From contig CAJJDO010000041.1 of assembly GCA_905183005.1 (NCBI GenBank), forward strand, positions 6,075 to 70,074: DNA of 64,000 nt, written 5' to 3'. This DNA is from Paramecium pentaurelia. Taxonomy: Eukaryota > Ciliophora > Oligohymenophorea > Peniculida > Parameciidae. The translations under genes were made by a program, and so were the position numbers. How positions within the stretch are numbered: the first letter of the stretch is position 1; the number at the start of each line of letters is the position of its first letter. Positions 11,891-24,824 of this stretch are shown here, one piece after another. Below the pieces are notes generated by a model, which saw only the letters and a list, made by a program, of their open reading frames with translations, was not told the origin of the DNA and searched no databases.

Positions 11891-12305
11891 GTAATAACAT
11901 GTATGCATTTTAACAATAATATATAAATTTAGAAAATAATACACTATTATACATAATAACTCTTCATTATTCAAAATTTAGAGCTTACAGCCCTTGTTCT
12001 CATTTATATCATTAAAGTCAAAGTTTAGATATGAAAGTGTCGTCATTTAATTATAATATAAACTAAATAATTTAATAAGTCTTTCGTTGAATAGATAAAT
12101 CAACTGAATTTTATTTTATGTAAATTCCAAATTGGGGATACCAAATATTTTTCAATTTTGATATTAATCTTGAATCGTCTCATTAATATTCATTTACAAT
12201 ATATTGAATTAGTACCTTAAGTAGTAATATTATTATCAAAAATTGGCATTTCTATATATAAATCATTATAAAAAATAAAAATTATTAAGTTCTTATAGTT
12301 TGAGA
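11891..12305. other. Intergenic, nothing recognised
   Basis: About 415 bp of AT-rich sequence without a credible frame in the ciliate code. It is the 3' flank of the LC8 gene and the presumed 5' flank of the next gene. Confidence 0.5.
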
Positions 12306-12692
12306 ATGGGTTCTATATGTAAACAAGGTTAAAAATCTTCGAATGAAAAGGAAATCTAAAGTGAAATTTAATTAACTCATTCTAAAGAATAATATGAGGC
12401 AAGACACAATAGTGTTAGCAACTAATATAATTGTTAAAGCACAAGGTAATTAACATTTCGAAATGATTTTGCCTCAAAATTTATTAGTTTGAGTTAATCA
12501 TCTGATTCAGAACCAAATTAAGATAATGATCCTGGAGATAAAAGATCATTTTTCTCAAACTTTTAGACGTTTTAGGCAATGCCTTCTCAAAAATCCTCGA
12601 AATTAGTTTCTCCTCAATTCACATTTTTTGCAGATGAAAACTCAATTGAGAATTAGTTCCAAAAGAAACTATAAACTAGATAATTAGAGTGA
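12306..12692 (+). CDS. Small Ser/Gln-rich protein with MGSIC lipidation N-terminus
   Basis: 128 residues, ATG 12306 to TGA 12690-12692, no internal TGA. It begins MGSICKQG, a good N-myristoylation signal (Gly2, Ser/Ala-like small residues) with Cys5 available for palmitoylation. The rest is low-complexity Ser, Gln and Asn, likely disordered. The stop lies inside GTGAGTTATAAG...GATTAG, which itself resembles a 24-nt intron, so this could instead be the first exon of the downstream histidine kinase. I could not make the phases agree across that junction, so I keep it as a separate gene. No family recognised. Confidence 0.5.
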
Positions 12693-12837
12693 GTTATAAG
12701 AATTTTGATTAGAGTAAAACGATTTATGTATTTAAAATTTATTTGAAATTCAAAATATTAATCTTTTCAAGTATGGTCTTATTAAAACTCACTAATGAAG
12801 TTAATTTAGAATACAAAACTTTAAGTTAATTTAATAA

Positions 12838-15800
12838 ATGAAATATAAAGAAGTATTGAGATTTTCTGAAGACCTTGTAGTATTGGCTGAAATTATTTTC
12901 TATAGTTGGGGTATCACAATTATTAAGAGATAGAGGAAACTTCCTCATTATTAGTAATATATTTTCTTAGTTTTATACTTGGAAGCACTTTATAAGGGAT
13001 TTCCTCCTTTTAACATAGATTCTCAAATTTCACATAAATAATTCTGTTTTATATGGGTTATGTAATCAAAGGGATATCGGTTTGGAGTTCTACTTAAGAA
13101 AATATTTCCATCTCATTAAATGTTCATCTAATAATTCAATTTCATTTTTCAAAAGAACAAAGCATCTAGCAAAGAAGTTTGTCTTATTATGCCTTTTTCT
13201 TAATTTGCATTAATACTTTTAATTACATCACTGTAACAACTGATAGCTACTTTATATTCTGCCTTGATATAATTTTAGTAGTTTTAGATGCCAAACACCT
13301 CTCCTTAATTTTAGATAAAAATGCTAAAAGATCCTAATACCATTAACCAAATAGTACACTTAATACTACAACAAATTAGTAAAAGTTAGGGTAAACATTT
13401 CAATTTGAACTACCTTCAGTAAAAAGTCCAAAGGCTCCATTTAATTTATATGATCGATTTTCAACTAAGAAACTAACATTTAATACTAAAATGGATGTTT
13501 TTGAATCCACAATAAGGCTGGAAGATTATTTAAAAAAAGTATTTGAGAATGAACAGCAGAAAAGAGATGTTATAATTTAAGAATAATTTTTTTAATTATC
13601 ATTATTATACAAATATAATGATATTACACATAAAATTAAAATATCAGATTTTCTCTCTGATTATTATGAAGAATTATCAAACATATATTATTTTTCAATT
13701 GAAGATAATGACACTTTTGATTTTAGAGATACAGTTTTGTTAATTGAATAGGTTAAAAATAGTAAAAGTGAAACATTGATTTAGTTTTTATTTTTGGATG
13801 TTCCATAAAAATATTAAAGAAAATAAAGTAAAGTTAGAAAATAATTGTTTTTTGATATGTGTAAATAATTATCTCATGAACTTGGAACTAGTCTAAATTC
13901 TCTAATGACATTTAGCAATTTAGCTGCTGAAGATTAGGGAATTTCAGAATAGATTAAAACAACTTATATTTATCCTATTTTAATAAATAGTGTTTAATTT
14001 AATTTAATTATTAATAATGTTAGAGATTTTACTCATTTGGGATTAAAAATATTTCAGCTTAAATTAGAAGAGATGCATATCATCTAAACAGTTGAATTTA
14101 TTAATTCTTTATTTGAAGAACCCCTTCAAAGTAAAGGAATAGAATTATCTGTTTAATATCATTTAAAAAATGGATTTTTAATTACTGATAAAGAAAGATT
14201 TGAATAAATTTATTTTTAGTTGTTATAAAATTCAGTTAAATTCACTTTATCAGGATAAATAAGAGTTAATATTTATAATAATGCAGATAGATTTATTTTA
14301 TCAATCGAAGATACTGGTATTGGTTTGAGTGAAGAAGATGAACATAATCTCAATTATTTGTTGGATTAAGATGAATTTATTAAAGTTTCAGATAGTTAAG
14401 TTGGTTCTGGTATGGGATTAGTTATTTCTAATATGATTGTCAAATAACTAAATAGAGGAGTACCTATTAAGTTTAAAAGATTGTTGATAGGTTCATAATT
14501 TTATTTTGAATTGCCCAATGATATTTAGGAAATCTTTATTTCTAATTAAAAGGCTTTAATAGAAAATTCTTAAGGGTCATAATCTATCAAATTGATATCA
14601 TAAAATTCATATATAGAAGGACCACTAGGATAATAATCTCATGTTATATCTTAAAAGTTATCTTCCCAAAAATTATCATTCAAAAAAAAGAGAAAAGAAA
14701 CTAAATCCTTTTCTGTTGTTCATCATTNTACAAATATAATGATATTACACATAAAATTAAAATATCAGATTTTCTCTCTGATTATTATGAAGAATTATCA
14801 AACATATATTATTTTTCAATTGAAGATAATGACACTTTTGATTTTAGAGATACAGTTTTGTTAATTGAATAGGTTAAAAATAGTAAAAGTGAAACATTGA
14901 TTTAGTTTTTATTTTTGGATGTTCCATAAAAATATTAAAGAAAATAAAGTAAAGTTAGAAAATAATTGTTTTTTGATATGTGTAAATAATTATCTCATGA
15001 ACTTGGAACTAGTCTAAATTCTCTAATGACATTTAGCAATTTAGCTGCTGAAGATTAGGGAATTTCAGAATAGATTAAAACAACTTATATTTATCCTATT
15101 TTAATAAATAGTGTTTAATTTAATTTAATTATTAATAATGTTAGAGATTTTACTCATTTGGGATTAAAAATATTTCAGCTTAAATTAGAAGAGATGCATA
15201 TCATCTAAACAGTTGAATTTATTAATTCTTTATTTGAAGAACCCCTTCAAAGTAAAGGAATAGAATTATCTGTTTAATATCATTTAAAAAATGGATTTTT
15301 AATTACTGATAAAGAAAGATTTGAATAAATTTATTTTTAGTTGTTATAAAATTCAGTTAAATTCACTTTATCAGGATAAATAAGAGTTAATATTTATAAT
15401 AATGCAGATAGATTTATTTTATCAATCGAAGATACTGGTATTGGTTTGAGTGAAGAAGATGAACATAATCTCAATTATTTGTTGGATTAAGATGAATTTA
15501 TTAAAGTTTCAGATAGTTAAGTTGGTTCTGGTATGGGATTAGTTATTTCTAATATGATTGTCAAATAACTAAATAGAGGAGTACCTATTAAGTTTAAAAG
15601 ATTGTTGATAGGTTCATAATTTTATTTTGAATTGCCCAATGATATTTAGGAAATCTTTATTTCTAATTAAAAGGCTTTAATAGAAAATTCTTAAGGGTCA
15701 TAATCTATCAAATTGATATCATAAAATTCATATATAGAAGGACCACTAGGATAATAATCTCATGTTATATCTTAAAAGTTATCTTCCCAAAAATTATCAT

Positions 15801-16396
15801 TCAAAAAAAAGAGAAAAGAAACTAAATCCTTTTCTGTTGTTCATCATTTTGAAGATGAAATTGAAAGTGATGTTTAGAGTGAATCACATAAAAATAATAT
15901 TCAATTTTTACCATTATTTTCAACAAAATAAAATAAAGATAGGTTAGAATATTGTTTATAAAGTGAGTGTTGCTCTAGAGCTATGATTGTTGATGATGAA
16001 TATTACAATATAAGTTGTTTAAAATTAATTATGCAACAATATGGAGTAAAATGCGACCATGCATTTAATGGTTAAGATTCTATTGCTTTAATTAAAAATA
16101 AAAAGGAAAATCCTTGCTAACATTGTCATAATTAATATTATTTACTAATATTTTTGGATATAAATATGCCTATAATGGATGGATTTCAAACAATCAAAAT
16201 TATTAAAACTTAAATGAAAACAGAAGAAATTAAAAAGGTTTATTGTATAGCTATAACAGGATTATCCGACCTCTTAACTAAATAAAAATGCTATGAAAAT
16301 GGAATGGATTATTTTATGAATAAACCTCTAAACTAAAATTTGCTTAAAGAAATTCTTTTAACATTTTTTCCAACTTTAGAAATTAAAGTTATTTGA
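12838..16396 (+). CDS. Membrane-bound hybrid histidine kinase with response-regulator domain
   Basis: After removing a 29-nt intron (12877-12905, GTAGTA...TATAG) and collapsing the 1121-nt assembly duplication at 13608-15848, the frame is open for 802 codons. Order: about five hydrophobic segments within residues 28-155; HisKA with phospho-acceptor His337 in LSHELGTSLNSL; ATPase domain with N-box Asn455 (LLQNSVKFT), G1 (DTGIGLS) and G2 (GSGMGLVIS); then a receiver domain with VDDE, acceptor Asp724 in LDINMPIMDG, AITG and Lys779 in NKPL. Such proteins autophosphorylate on His and pass phosphate to the receiver Asp. All key residues are present. Reading frame also continues upstream of the ATG through a possible 30-nt intron, so the start is uncertain. 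The ligand sensed is unknown. Confidence 0.9.
13608..15848. repeat. Two identical 1120-bp direct copies around a single N (assembly overlap)
   Basis: 13608-14727 and 14729-15848 are the same sequence, offset 1121, with one N at 14728. The boundary falls inside the histidine kinase gene, and 1121 is not a multiple of three, so taken literally it would break the protein. Deleting one copy plus the N restores a continuous ATPase-to-receiver frame, which argues strongly for an unmerged contig overlap. Confidence 0.9.
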
Positions 16397-16440
16397 ATTT
16401 CATTTCATGATCAAATATTTTGAATTATCAATTTTGAAAA

Positions 16441-16785
16441 ATGTTTTCACACTATTTATATAATATATTAATTTAAATCATACTTCTTTTGAACTTTTCT
16501 TTTTGTCTAATCATTTTTAAATTGGATAGAAAAAATTAAAAATAGATTATCCAAAAATATGATACAATTAATCCTGATAATAGAAAAAATATAATATAAT
16601 CTAGCCAATTTCAATAAGAAAATATATAAAATACATATAATTTAAATAGTATATTGAATGCTATTATAAACAACATCAATATCCATTAATTCAATTTATA
16701 ATAATAATTAAAATTATTTTAACTTAAAAAATTTTAATACACCAAAAAACATATATTCAGTAATAAAAAAGGACTACTTCATTGA
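16441..16785 (+). CDS. Short hypothetical ORF with N-terminal hydrophobic segment
   Basis: An open frame of 114 codons in the ciliate code, ATG 16441 to TGA 16783-16785. It starts with a hydrophobic stretch (ILIQIILLLNFSFCLIIF) that could be a signal anchor, followed by Asn/Gln/Lys-rich low-complexity sequence. No motif was recognised. In DNA this AT-rich a frame of this size can occur by chance, and it lies only 44 bp after the histidine kinase stop. Confidence 0.25.
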
Positions 16786-17231
16786 AAATTAGACTATTTT
16801 AATTCAAAAAAAAATAATTTACTTATTTTCTTGATTTCAAATAGATAATTTTGAAAATTATTAACTATGAGATAAAAATACTTTTAAATATATTTTTACA
16901 AAAACCTATTTAATAATACTAAAAAACTTCTAAGCTGTTAAAATTTAAATGCTATATGGATAGATGATCAGATAGTCATGAATTTACTCTCAGATTATTT
17001 ATCTAATAACAATTTTTGCCTATTGCCTACTATCCCAAAAAAATCAATATCTCTATAAGAATGTTGTAGATTTTTCTAAACAATTCCTTAGAACAAATAA
17101 TTGTATATTGATAAATAGAAATATGAAACAGGAACAAAGAATTATACAATACACTCTGTAATATAAAATTATTTATTATATAAAAATTACAGCAGATTTC
17201 ACAATAATTTTTTTATTAAATATCGGGAAAT
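16786..17231. other. Intergenic, nothing recognised
   Basis: About 445 bp of AT-rich sequence. No supportable gene or RNA. It ends immediately before the E2-like gene. Confidence 0.4.
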
Positions 17232-17721
17232 ATGGCTAAGGAAAGAATAAAAAAGGATTCAGAGGAAATAAACAAATATAAGCATAATGGTGACGATTTC
17301 ATTGTAGATATATATGAAATAGGAAATTATTAAATACAAATATGCATCAAAGGTCCGGATGATTCACCCTATAAATCTTACCTATTTTTCCTTAATTTTT
17401 AGTTCTCGAATGAATATCCTTAAATTCCTCCATAGGTCACATTCATGAATAAAATTTTCCATCCAAACATCAATATTTTAGGTTATATTTACTTAAGTAT
17501 CCTAAAGGATGATTGGAGGAGTGATTATACAATATACACAAGTAAGAATTTGTCAAGATTTAGTTTTGATGAACATAAAATAACTATTAAAATAGCCAGA
17601 TGCAGATAATTCATTTTTTCCAGAAGCAACTTCTCTTTATTTAAAAAAGAAGTTAGAATTGAATTTTGAATTCGAAAAAAAGGCAAAGGACTGGGCTTAG
17701 AAATATGCTATTTTTAATTGA
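17232..17721 (+). CDS. Ubiquitin-conjugating-enzyme-like protein lacking the catalytic Cys (UEV-like)
   Basis: Two exons with a 22-nt intron (17542-17563), giving 155 residues, the usual size of a UBC core domain. It has YQIQICIKGPDDSPY, then FSNEYPQIPPQVTFMNKIFHPN, then LKDDW, and ends FFPEATSLYLKKKLELNF. The HPN motif is at residues 77-79. The active-site Cys normally eight residues after the Asn is Tyr87 (GYIYLSIL where active E2s have GSICLDIL), so no thioester can form. Such E2 variants act as non-catalytic partners of active E2s or as ubiquitin binders; which applies here is unknown. The reading frame is otherwise intact, so this is unlikely to be a dead gene. Confidence 0.85.
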
Positions 17722-17815
17722 TTCTAATTATTGCTTGTATTTTAATTAATAATGCTATTCGTTTAGAATGTTTGTATTTTAGAATTAATTTTATTATTAA
17801 TTAAGTTTATTGCCA

Positions 17816-18443
17816 ATGAATTGGTTAGAGTAATTTTTTAATACAAAGATTTTAATTGGTTTTGGAGTAGGTGTTCTAACAGCCTCCTTATTTCTAATTC
17901 CTACACTAAAAGAACAAAATTAAGATAATTCATAAAATTAAAAAATGAAATTATCCACAAAATCATTGCCATCAATATAGGATCTCAAACAAGTTTATAT
18001 AAAAAAGAATGAAAAATAATAATTTAATATAGATTCCATGTCAAATGATAGAAAAAAGAATAATAAGAATTCTCTTAAAACAGAAACCAATTAATAAGAT
18101 TTTTATTTTAACTTAGATGATGGTATTAGGAAAAAAAGAAAATTGTAGGATTCTAATAAATTGTCATCTCATAAGAACCATTTATTCTCATCGAAATTTA
18201 ATGATAATACAGGTTTGTAAAACATGATTTAATAAAATAACAGTAAATATTAAATATTAGATAGTAAAAAATTAGTATGAAGCTGATTAATATTCTAAAA
18301 ATAAATAAGAACTTCATTAATTTTCAGTTTCATAAAGATTTGAATAAATTTAAGAGAATGTTTCAGATTCTTTGGAGTAATAAATATAAGATCCTATAAT
18401 TACAGAATAAAATGTAGGGGGTAAGGGAGAGAAATATAAATGA
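17816..18443 (+). CDS. Single-pass membrane-anchored, Asn/Lys-rich protein
   Basis: ATG 17816 to TGA 18441-18443 with one 31-nt intron (18213-18243), giving 198 residues. The N-terminus MNWLEQFFNTK is followed by one hydrophobic segment (ILIGFGVGVLTASLFLIP). The remainder is charged and low-complexity (Lys, Asn, Ser, Gln), probably disordered. The topology suggests an N-terminal signal anchor with the tail in the cytosol or lumen. Starts 94 bp after the E2-like gene. I recognise no family. Confidence 0.6.
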
Positions 18444-18717
18444 TTATAATTCAAATGAAGCAATTTTTCGATTTCAATATTTAAGAATATCTTATTAGAT
18501 ATCTTATTTTTAATTTAATTAAAAAAGAAGTAAGGTTGTTATTGCATTACATATTAATTGTTAAATGTTATAAAGCTTTAGGATAATGATAAAAAATAAA
18601 TATGATATATTCACATTTAATTTCATTTTTATTCTACATTTGATTCTAACTTTTAAATCATTAAATTTAAGGAATAGGCTTTTTTTTTATATGATCCTTT
18701 TAAAATGTTTTGGTTGT

Positions 18718-20634
18718 TCAAATCATACAAAAACTTTTCTAATTCATCCTAACATCATTGAATTTATTTATTAATACCATAAGAATATTATCTTTTTCAA
18801 TAAAGATATCAGCAACAGCTTTAAATTCTCCTATATTAATTACATGTTCTTTTTCTATCGCTATTAAATTCCATACAAATACTATAAATAAATATTGTAT
18901 AATAACTTACAACGAATGGATTCTATGATACACAGAATTAGTAATAGGTTTTTATTTTAGATGATAATACAAAGTTGGTAAAATAGACAGATTCTTCCAA
19001 AAATATTAAAGAATATTGAGAAGTAATAAAAATTTTTATTATAACCCAAAATTTATCTTAAAAGACCTAATATATTAAGATAATTATTTTACAATTTTAT
19101 GATAATTTATTTAATAAATCCCAATCATATTTAATATCAACATAGGATACAATAAAACCACAAATAATGATTAGAATATTTAGAATATAATTGGGTAGAT
19201 AAGTTAATAAAATATTGATTTAACAAATTACCATTAATGTGAACATTGATGTAAATTTTATTAAATTGAGATAAGATTTTTTATCTTTAATATAAACTCT
19301 AATAGAATAATAGAAACCATAAATAAATGGTACAATAAGAACACTTTAAGTTAAATAATTGAATTCTGTAAATTAGGTTTAATTTTAAAAATAACAAAAA
19401 TAATAGTGAATTGTATATGAAAACAATCTAAAAAACTGACTACAACTCACCTACAGAATAATTAAATTAATACCATTTATTCAACATTCCATAATATCTC
19501 TTTACTTAAATATAAGCCTCCTAATGTTTTAATTTGTAAAATCCAAAAATATTTTCTGGCTTGATATCCAAAAATCCTAAATGGATTTATCATAAATAGT
19601 ATTAAGAATATCCATAATATAAATAATGCATATATTGGATCGAAATCAACAAAACTAAATATGTGATAATAAATTAAATGATTGCTTATTGCATAAAATT
19701 ACAATTCAGAAATCAATCCATAATTAACTATTAATAAGAAGATTATTGTTATGACAGCAGCTAAATAATAAAATTTAGATATTGAATCTCTTATATAATC
19801 TATCTTAAAGATTACCCAATAATTAATGTATGTTTTTTTAAATATCTACAATTAAGTAGAAAAAAACCATAAATAAAATAACGGAATTGCCATAGTTATA
19901 AATAATAAATATGTTGAATAGTCTTCTGAAATGCTCAAATAATTAAGATCTATTCTTTAATAAATGAAAGATAAAATAAGAAAAATAATGATTCCACCAA
20001 GAAATCCAATATATTATAGTTTATGTTATATTGCATATGATTGTTTTAACTTTATTAATTCATTACCATCCCATCCATTTATTAAATAGATTGCTTTAAT
20101 ATTTTTAATTATTTTATTTAATGAGGTATCATTGACAAATTATAAATTCTTAAAGTAATGATTCATATGACTTTCTGAATTATCAATAAAACTTGTATAT
20201 TGATGATATAATTATAAAATTCTATTTGAAGCTTCAATATTAGAATTTTTGAATGATTTAAGGAGTTAACCTTTTTTATAAAGAATTTCTAAATTGTTTA
20301 TTCTTTCTAAGTCATCTTCAGAATCTATCATTTTTTCATATTGATATTACAATATTTTAACTTAAATATTATAAAATTAATTGCATTTATTAGTTTCATC
20401 TTAGAATAGTTGAATAAATTCTTCGTCTAATAGCTATAATTTAGTTTATATTTCTTATGGAATATTAGCATCTAAATTTTAATCTTTGATAAGTTTAATG
20501 GTTAAATTAAGGATGGGTAGAGAATTAGTGACTCTTTTAAAAGGATCTAAGACTTCTTTTAAGAATTGATAATTCAAATAAGCATTTGACCATTCTGGAA
20601 CTTATTGAGAAACAAAGTGTTACATAAAACTCAT
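18718..20634 (-). CDS. SPX-EXS domain membrane protein (XPR1/PHO1-like phosphate transporter)
   Basis: Starts at 20634 with an SPX-type N-terminus (MSFMQHFVSQQVPEWSNAYL, then YQFLKEVLDPF); the SPX domain senses inositol pyrophosphates. After a helical stretch come several hydrophobic segments, and the C-terminus shows the EXS-type pattern ESIRLFVWNLIAIEKEHVIN followed by GEFKAV, close to the RRxxWNFFRxENEH...FRAV signature of XPR1/PHO1/SYG1 proteins. A 29-nt intron (18882-18910) is needed to read that motif. The total length requires one further intron, probably near 19460. TGA at 18718-18720. The known role of the family is phosphate export at the plasma membrane or Golgi. The tail is somewhat divergent, so substrate is inferred only. 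Confidence 0.8.
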
Positions 20635-20766
20635 TGATTTAATTATTTTTATAATTAATGATAATTTTTATTATAAATATTACTATAATCTCTTTAATTT
20701 TTAAAGTCTATAATCTACTCTTTAAAATCTTTTATTAAATTCATAAAAATAAACATAAATATAATT

Positions 20767-22096
20767 TCAAATTACTTTGTCCTTTCTTAATTTTGTAGCA
20801 ATAAGTTCAAATAAACATAATTCATCTCCTAAACTTTCTTCAGCAATAATATTCCTATCTTCCTTTTCTTTCAATTCAAGAAGATGCATTTATTTAGGAT
20901 CCAATGAACTACCATCCTCAAATCGTACTAAAATGTTCTTTTTTCTTATATACGGTTTTTAATGTTCTTTAAGTAAATATCTAGCAAATTCTGTCATCAA
21001 TTTAGAAGACTTTCTTATAATTTTTTAATAGTATAAATTACTTGTTCACAAAAGCATACTAATAAATTGAATAGGCACGCTTTATTTAATAAGCATGTAG
21101 TTTTGTTTTCTTCATAATTTCAAATAATTTATCTTTTGGCATATCTCCTATTTCTTATATTGAATTAATTATCTAGTATATATTTATTTATTACTTTATT
21201 TGGGAGAATATCTTTAAAATGTTCATGCAAGATTTTAGAGTCAGTAATATCTCTCATCACTTAAAAATCTTCAGATGGATCTTCTAATGTAATCTATAAA
21301 CACTTATCATCTTCCAATCCTAATTTATATACAGTTTTTAGCATTCTACTCCCATGACCTTTTCTTTGATATTATGGTAAGAATAGCATTTAACTTAAAC
21401 GATGTCTCTATTTATTCCATCCAATATTAAACTTAAAAACAGTTGTCAATCCTATAAATACACATTTTTCATATAATGTTAAATAAACCCATTCATTTTC
21501 ATCCCCTGGATATTATACTCCATCAATTAAAACTAAAAGAAATGCTTATAAAAAAGGTTTGAATTAAACAAACCCATTTGTAATTGCCATTTAACATTTA
21601 TATATTTTAAAATCTCCATATTCTTCAATTAAATCTCCTAAAGGCTCTTGATTTTATTCTTCTTCAAGTGCTTAAATGAACTATTCTTCACTAGAAAGGA
21701 AACCAGCTTCATATACTTTATTGAAACTCTCATTTAAGTCATCAGCATCTTCAGTTTGCTCGCTATAAGATATCTATAGTAAAATATTTTGAACGAATTT
21801 ACTTTAATGTAAGGCTTCAATCCAAGTGCTGTTACATGAATGGTAATTTTAAGATCCTTATATCCATATATTTCATTAGTAGATCTAAATACTTGATGAA
21901 CATAACTGGGTTAAAACTTTAATCCTTAATCTGCTTTATATTATTCCACTGTTTCCACTAGAATATATGTAATTGCCAAAGAGCCATTAGTAATAAATGG
22001 ATCATCTTCTCTTTAAATTTCTGGTGGTTTCTCTAGATATTTGAGAGCATTCATTCTTAAGTATTAACCTTATTCTTCATCAAATAGGTTTGCCAT
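20767..22096 (-). CDS. HAT1: Histone acetyltransferase type B catalytic subunit (HAT1-like)
   Basis: Four exons with introns at 21774-21802 (29 nt), 21173-21194 (22) and 21014-21041 (28); the sum gives exactly 416 residues. The N-terminal domain has IYGYKDLKITIHVTALGLKPYIK. The GNAT core has LLVLIDGVQYPGDENEWVY, QMLFLPQYQRKGHGSRML (the QRKGHG acetyl-CoA loop) and ITLEDPSEDFQVMRD, all HAT1 signatures. HAT1 acetylates newly made histone H4 on Lys5/Lys12 before deposition. The C-terminal helical extension (KRAYSIYQYAF) is kept. It follows the SPX-EXS gene on the same strand with about 130 bp between them. Confidence 0.93.
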
Positions 22097-22371
22097 ACTA
22101 TATATGAATATATATTAATATTATATATATATATTTAGGCGCCAATTAATATAATAATAAACTAGTTGATTAGAAATTAGTTTTAACTTGTAAAATCAAT
22201 TGAAAAATTAATTATTTTCAATAAGCAGCTGTGATTTTAAAAAGAATTGATATGAAATAATAATCTAATTATTAATTGTAAACATTATAATCTTTATAAA
22301 TAATTATATTTTCTTTAAATTGACTCAATTGTTTTTTAATTCCCATTTATATTCATTATTATTAAAATTTA

Positions 22372-24738
22372 ATGGAGAAATTAGGCAACCTATTTGAATT
22401 CTTTGTGACAACAGGGATCAAGACTAATGATTAAGGTAATCATAAATAATGAACCTATTTGTAGATGTGATACTTTAATCATGTACTACTGCAAATAAGA
22501 AAGATCTTGCTATTCTTACAATATTTCCTAATCCAGTGGAACGAAAGATGAATCATGTTTTAGCAGACATTGCTTTGGTAAGATTCATAAAAATTATTAT
22601 CATTTAGTGGTGCTTTCCTTTGGGAGTAAAAACAATAAAAGAAGGCGATAGTAGATTTAATAAAATAGAAGAATATTTTAAGGAAGATGATGTTTAAGCA
22701 TCTACAAATGAGATCAATTACTTTGTTATCAATGATTTTAAATAGCACATCAAGTTTTATTGTACATCTGCTTGCTTTTATGAAAAGATGTTCATAATTA
22801 TGCCACCAAATGATAAATTAATGTAAGTATTTGTACCTAAGGCTTTCTGTGTAATATCTCGTTTTCCTGCATTCATTCCTTAAAGAAGTTTTGTAATGCA
22901 ATTACTTAAAATCTAAAAATTACGTCTTTCATAAAATAGGGAAAGAGATAAAATAATAACTATAAAAAGAGGTTAATAAGAATATTAGATTGAAGAAATC
23001 AAACTCTATGATTTTTATATTAGAACAGCATTGACTTAATGTCCAATAGTATAAGATAAGTATTTATATATCAATAATTAGCAAGCGTAGAGTATAGGTT
23101 AAAGTTCAGCAGTTCTGAGATCTGGATGAATTATTATGTCTCCAACTCACATTTAACAACTCATTTTTCTATTTTTAAATTGTCAAATAATCTTTTTGAT
23201 GTTTTAATTTTCAATTAACCAATCTTTAATTTGTATAAATTACTTTTATACATGATGCTTGAATATCAAATTATAATTGTATCTCGTAAACCTGCAGGAA
23301 TAACATTATTTTGTCAATCATTAGTAGAGTTACTTGCTCCTTTGTAATGGCGTGGTCTATTTATTCCATTTCTAAGACCTGGATCATTTGATTTTCATAA
23401 ATCTCAATTACCCTATATTATTGGTTTAGATAGAAATTTATATGAAATAGTAATTTAATTAATTTAAATTAGTCTGAAAAACCATTACCAAAAGAATTAA
23501 AAAGAGTTATTTATGATATTGATGATGGTCGTATTCTATCAAGATCAGATGATCCAAAATGTCCAAAATAATATTAAAATTATTTCATTCGAAAAATGAA
23601 TACTGTATTTGCAGATCTTAAATTTTATGAGAATGTAAAAATATATATAATAAAATAGGAAATTTTTGAAGAAGGAATAATGAAATATAGATAAGCATTT
23701 TATAATGTTAAATTGCTTATGTTAAATGATATATATAAGTATTTTAGTACTGATACATCAAATTAGAAATCAGAGAAAAAGATTGTTATGTTTGATTATA
23801 AGAAATTTTTAAATTCTTTTGAAAATTAAGATTAACTCTTTTTCTTGTAATTTCTGAAAACTTTATCATTTTAATAATTTGTAAAAGATCTCTATAAAGT
23901 TATGGAATATAGAGAAGAATTCATTAAAAATAATATTTAAAATGTAGAATACTATTTTAGTAGTGTATTACAATTCTTTGATGATGTAAGATTTCTAAGT
24001 ATTCGTTTTGGAGAATAAACACTTGATGATAAATTAGTTATACTAGAAAATCTATAGAATAATTATATCAAGGCAGTTCTTGAAAGGAAAAATGAATCCA
24101 GCAATTATAAAGTTATAGAAATGAAAACAACTGATTTCATTCCAGAATATTTAGAACATCTCAAAAATAGTAGTCTAAATCTTAGTATGGAAATGTAAGC
24201 TTTAGCTAAATTTATTTAAACAGCTCCATAATAGGAAGAAATTGTTGTTGAATAATAATAAAAAATAATTTAACAAGGTGGACCAGATATGAATCAATCA
24301 GAAGAATAAGATAATATATCATAAGAATCTTCTAAAATTCAATCAGATAAATCAGATTAACATAGTTAATTTCATCATTCAGTTCCTCCATAAGAAAAAA
24401 TTAATTGGGAATTATAAACTATAGCTGTAAGCAATGCTTCAGAATATAGAAAATAATATTAAATTAAACATCTAAATCTTATAAATAAAAGGAATACATT
24501 TAGAAAAAAGAATCTATTAGAAAATGAAGAAGAGGAAGAATAAATGCAATTAAATTAAAATACAAATACAAATAATTTCATTGTTACAAATATTGCAGAT
24601 AAAAATATGCTTAGTTTGCCTGTTAAAGACAATTAATCAATGGCAGCTAGATCTTATTTTAATAAAAGTATGGTCCCATTAATTGGAGATTATGGAAATG
24701 CAGAGATTATGGTTCCTAATTAAGATAACATGATTTGA
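22372..24738 (+). CDS. DENN-domain protein (putative Rab GEF)
   Basis: Five exons; introns 22436-22464 (29), 22578-22607 (30), 23060-23085 (26) and 23450-23472 (23) bring the frame to 752 residues. The u-DENN part shows LWCFPLGVKTI and VFVPKAFCVISRFPAF. The central DENN shows LLYMMLEYQIIIVSRKPAG and ELLAPLQWRGLFIPFLRPG, then PYIIGL. A d-DENN-like helical part follows, then a Gln/Ser-rich tail. DENN proteins exchange nucleotide on Rab GTPases in membrane traffic. Intron 3 must use the second of two AGs (TTAGCAAG) to keep frame. Convergent with the M16-like gene, with 86 bp between stops. Confidence 0.88.
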
Positions 24739-24824
24739 ATATAATTTATAGTATATCATTAAAAATATGTGAAAATCCTTTTTGTTAATGTACAAATTTA
24801 GGTAAATACATAAAACTAAATCAT

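Noticed and set aside
15762..15947. 61-codon plus-strand ORF MLYLKSYLPKN
   Set aside because: Out-of-frame reading of the histidine kinase gene.
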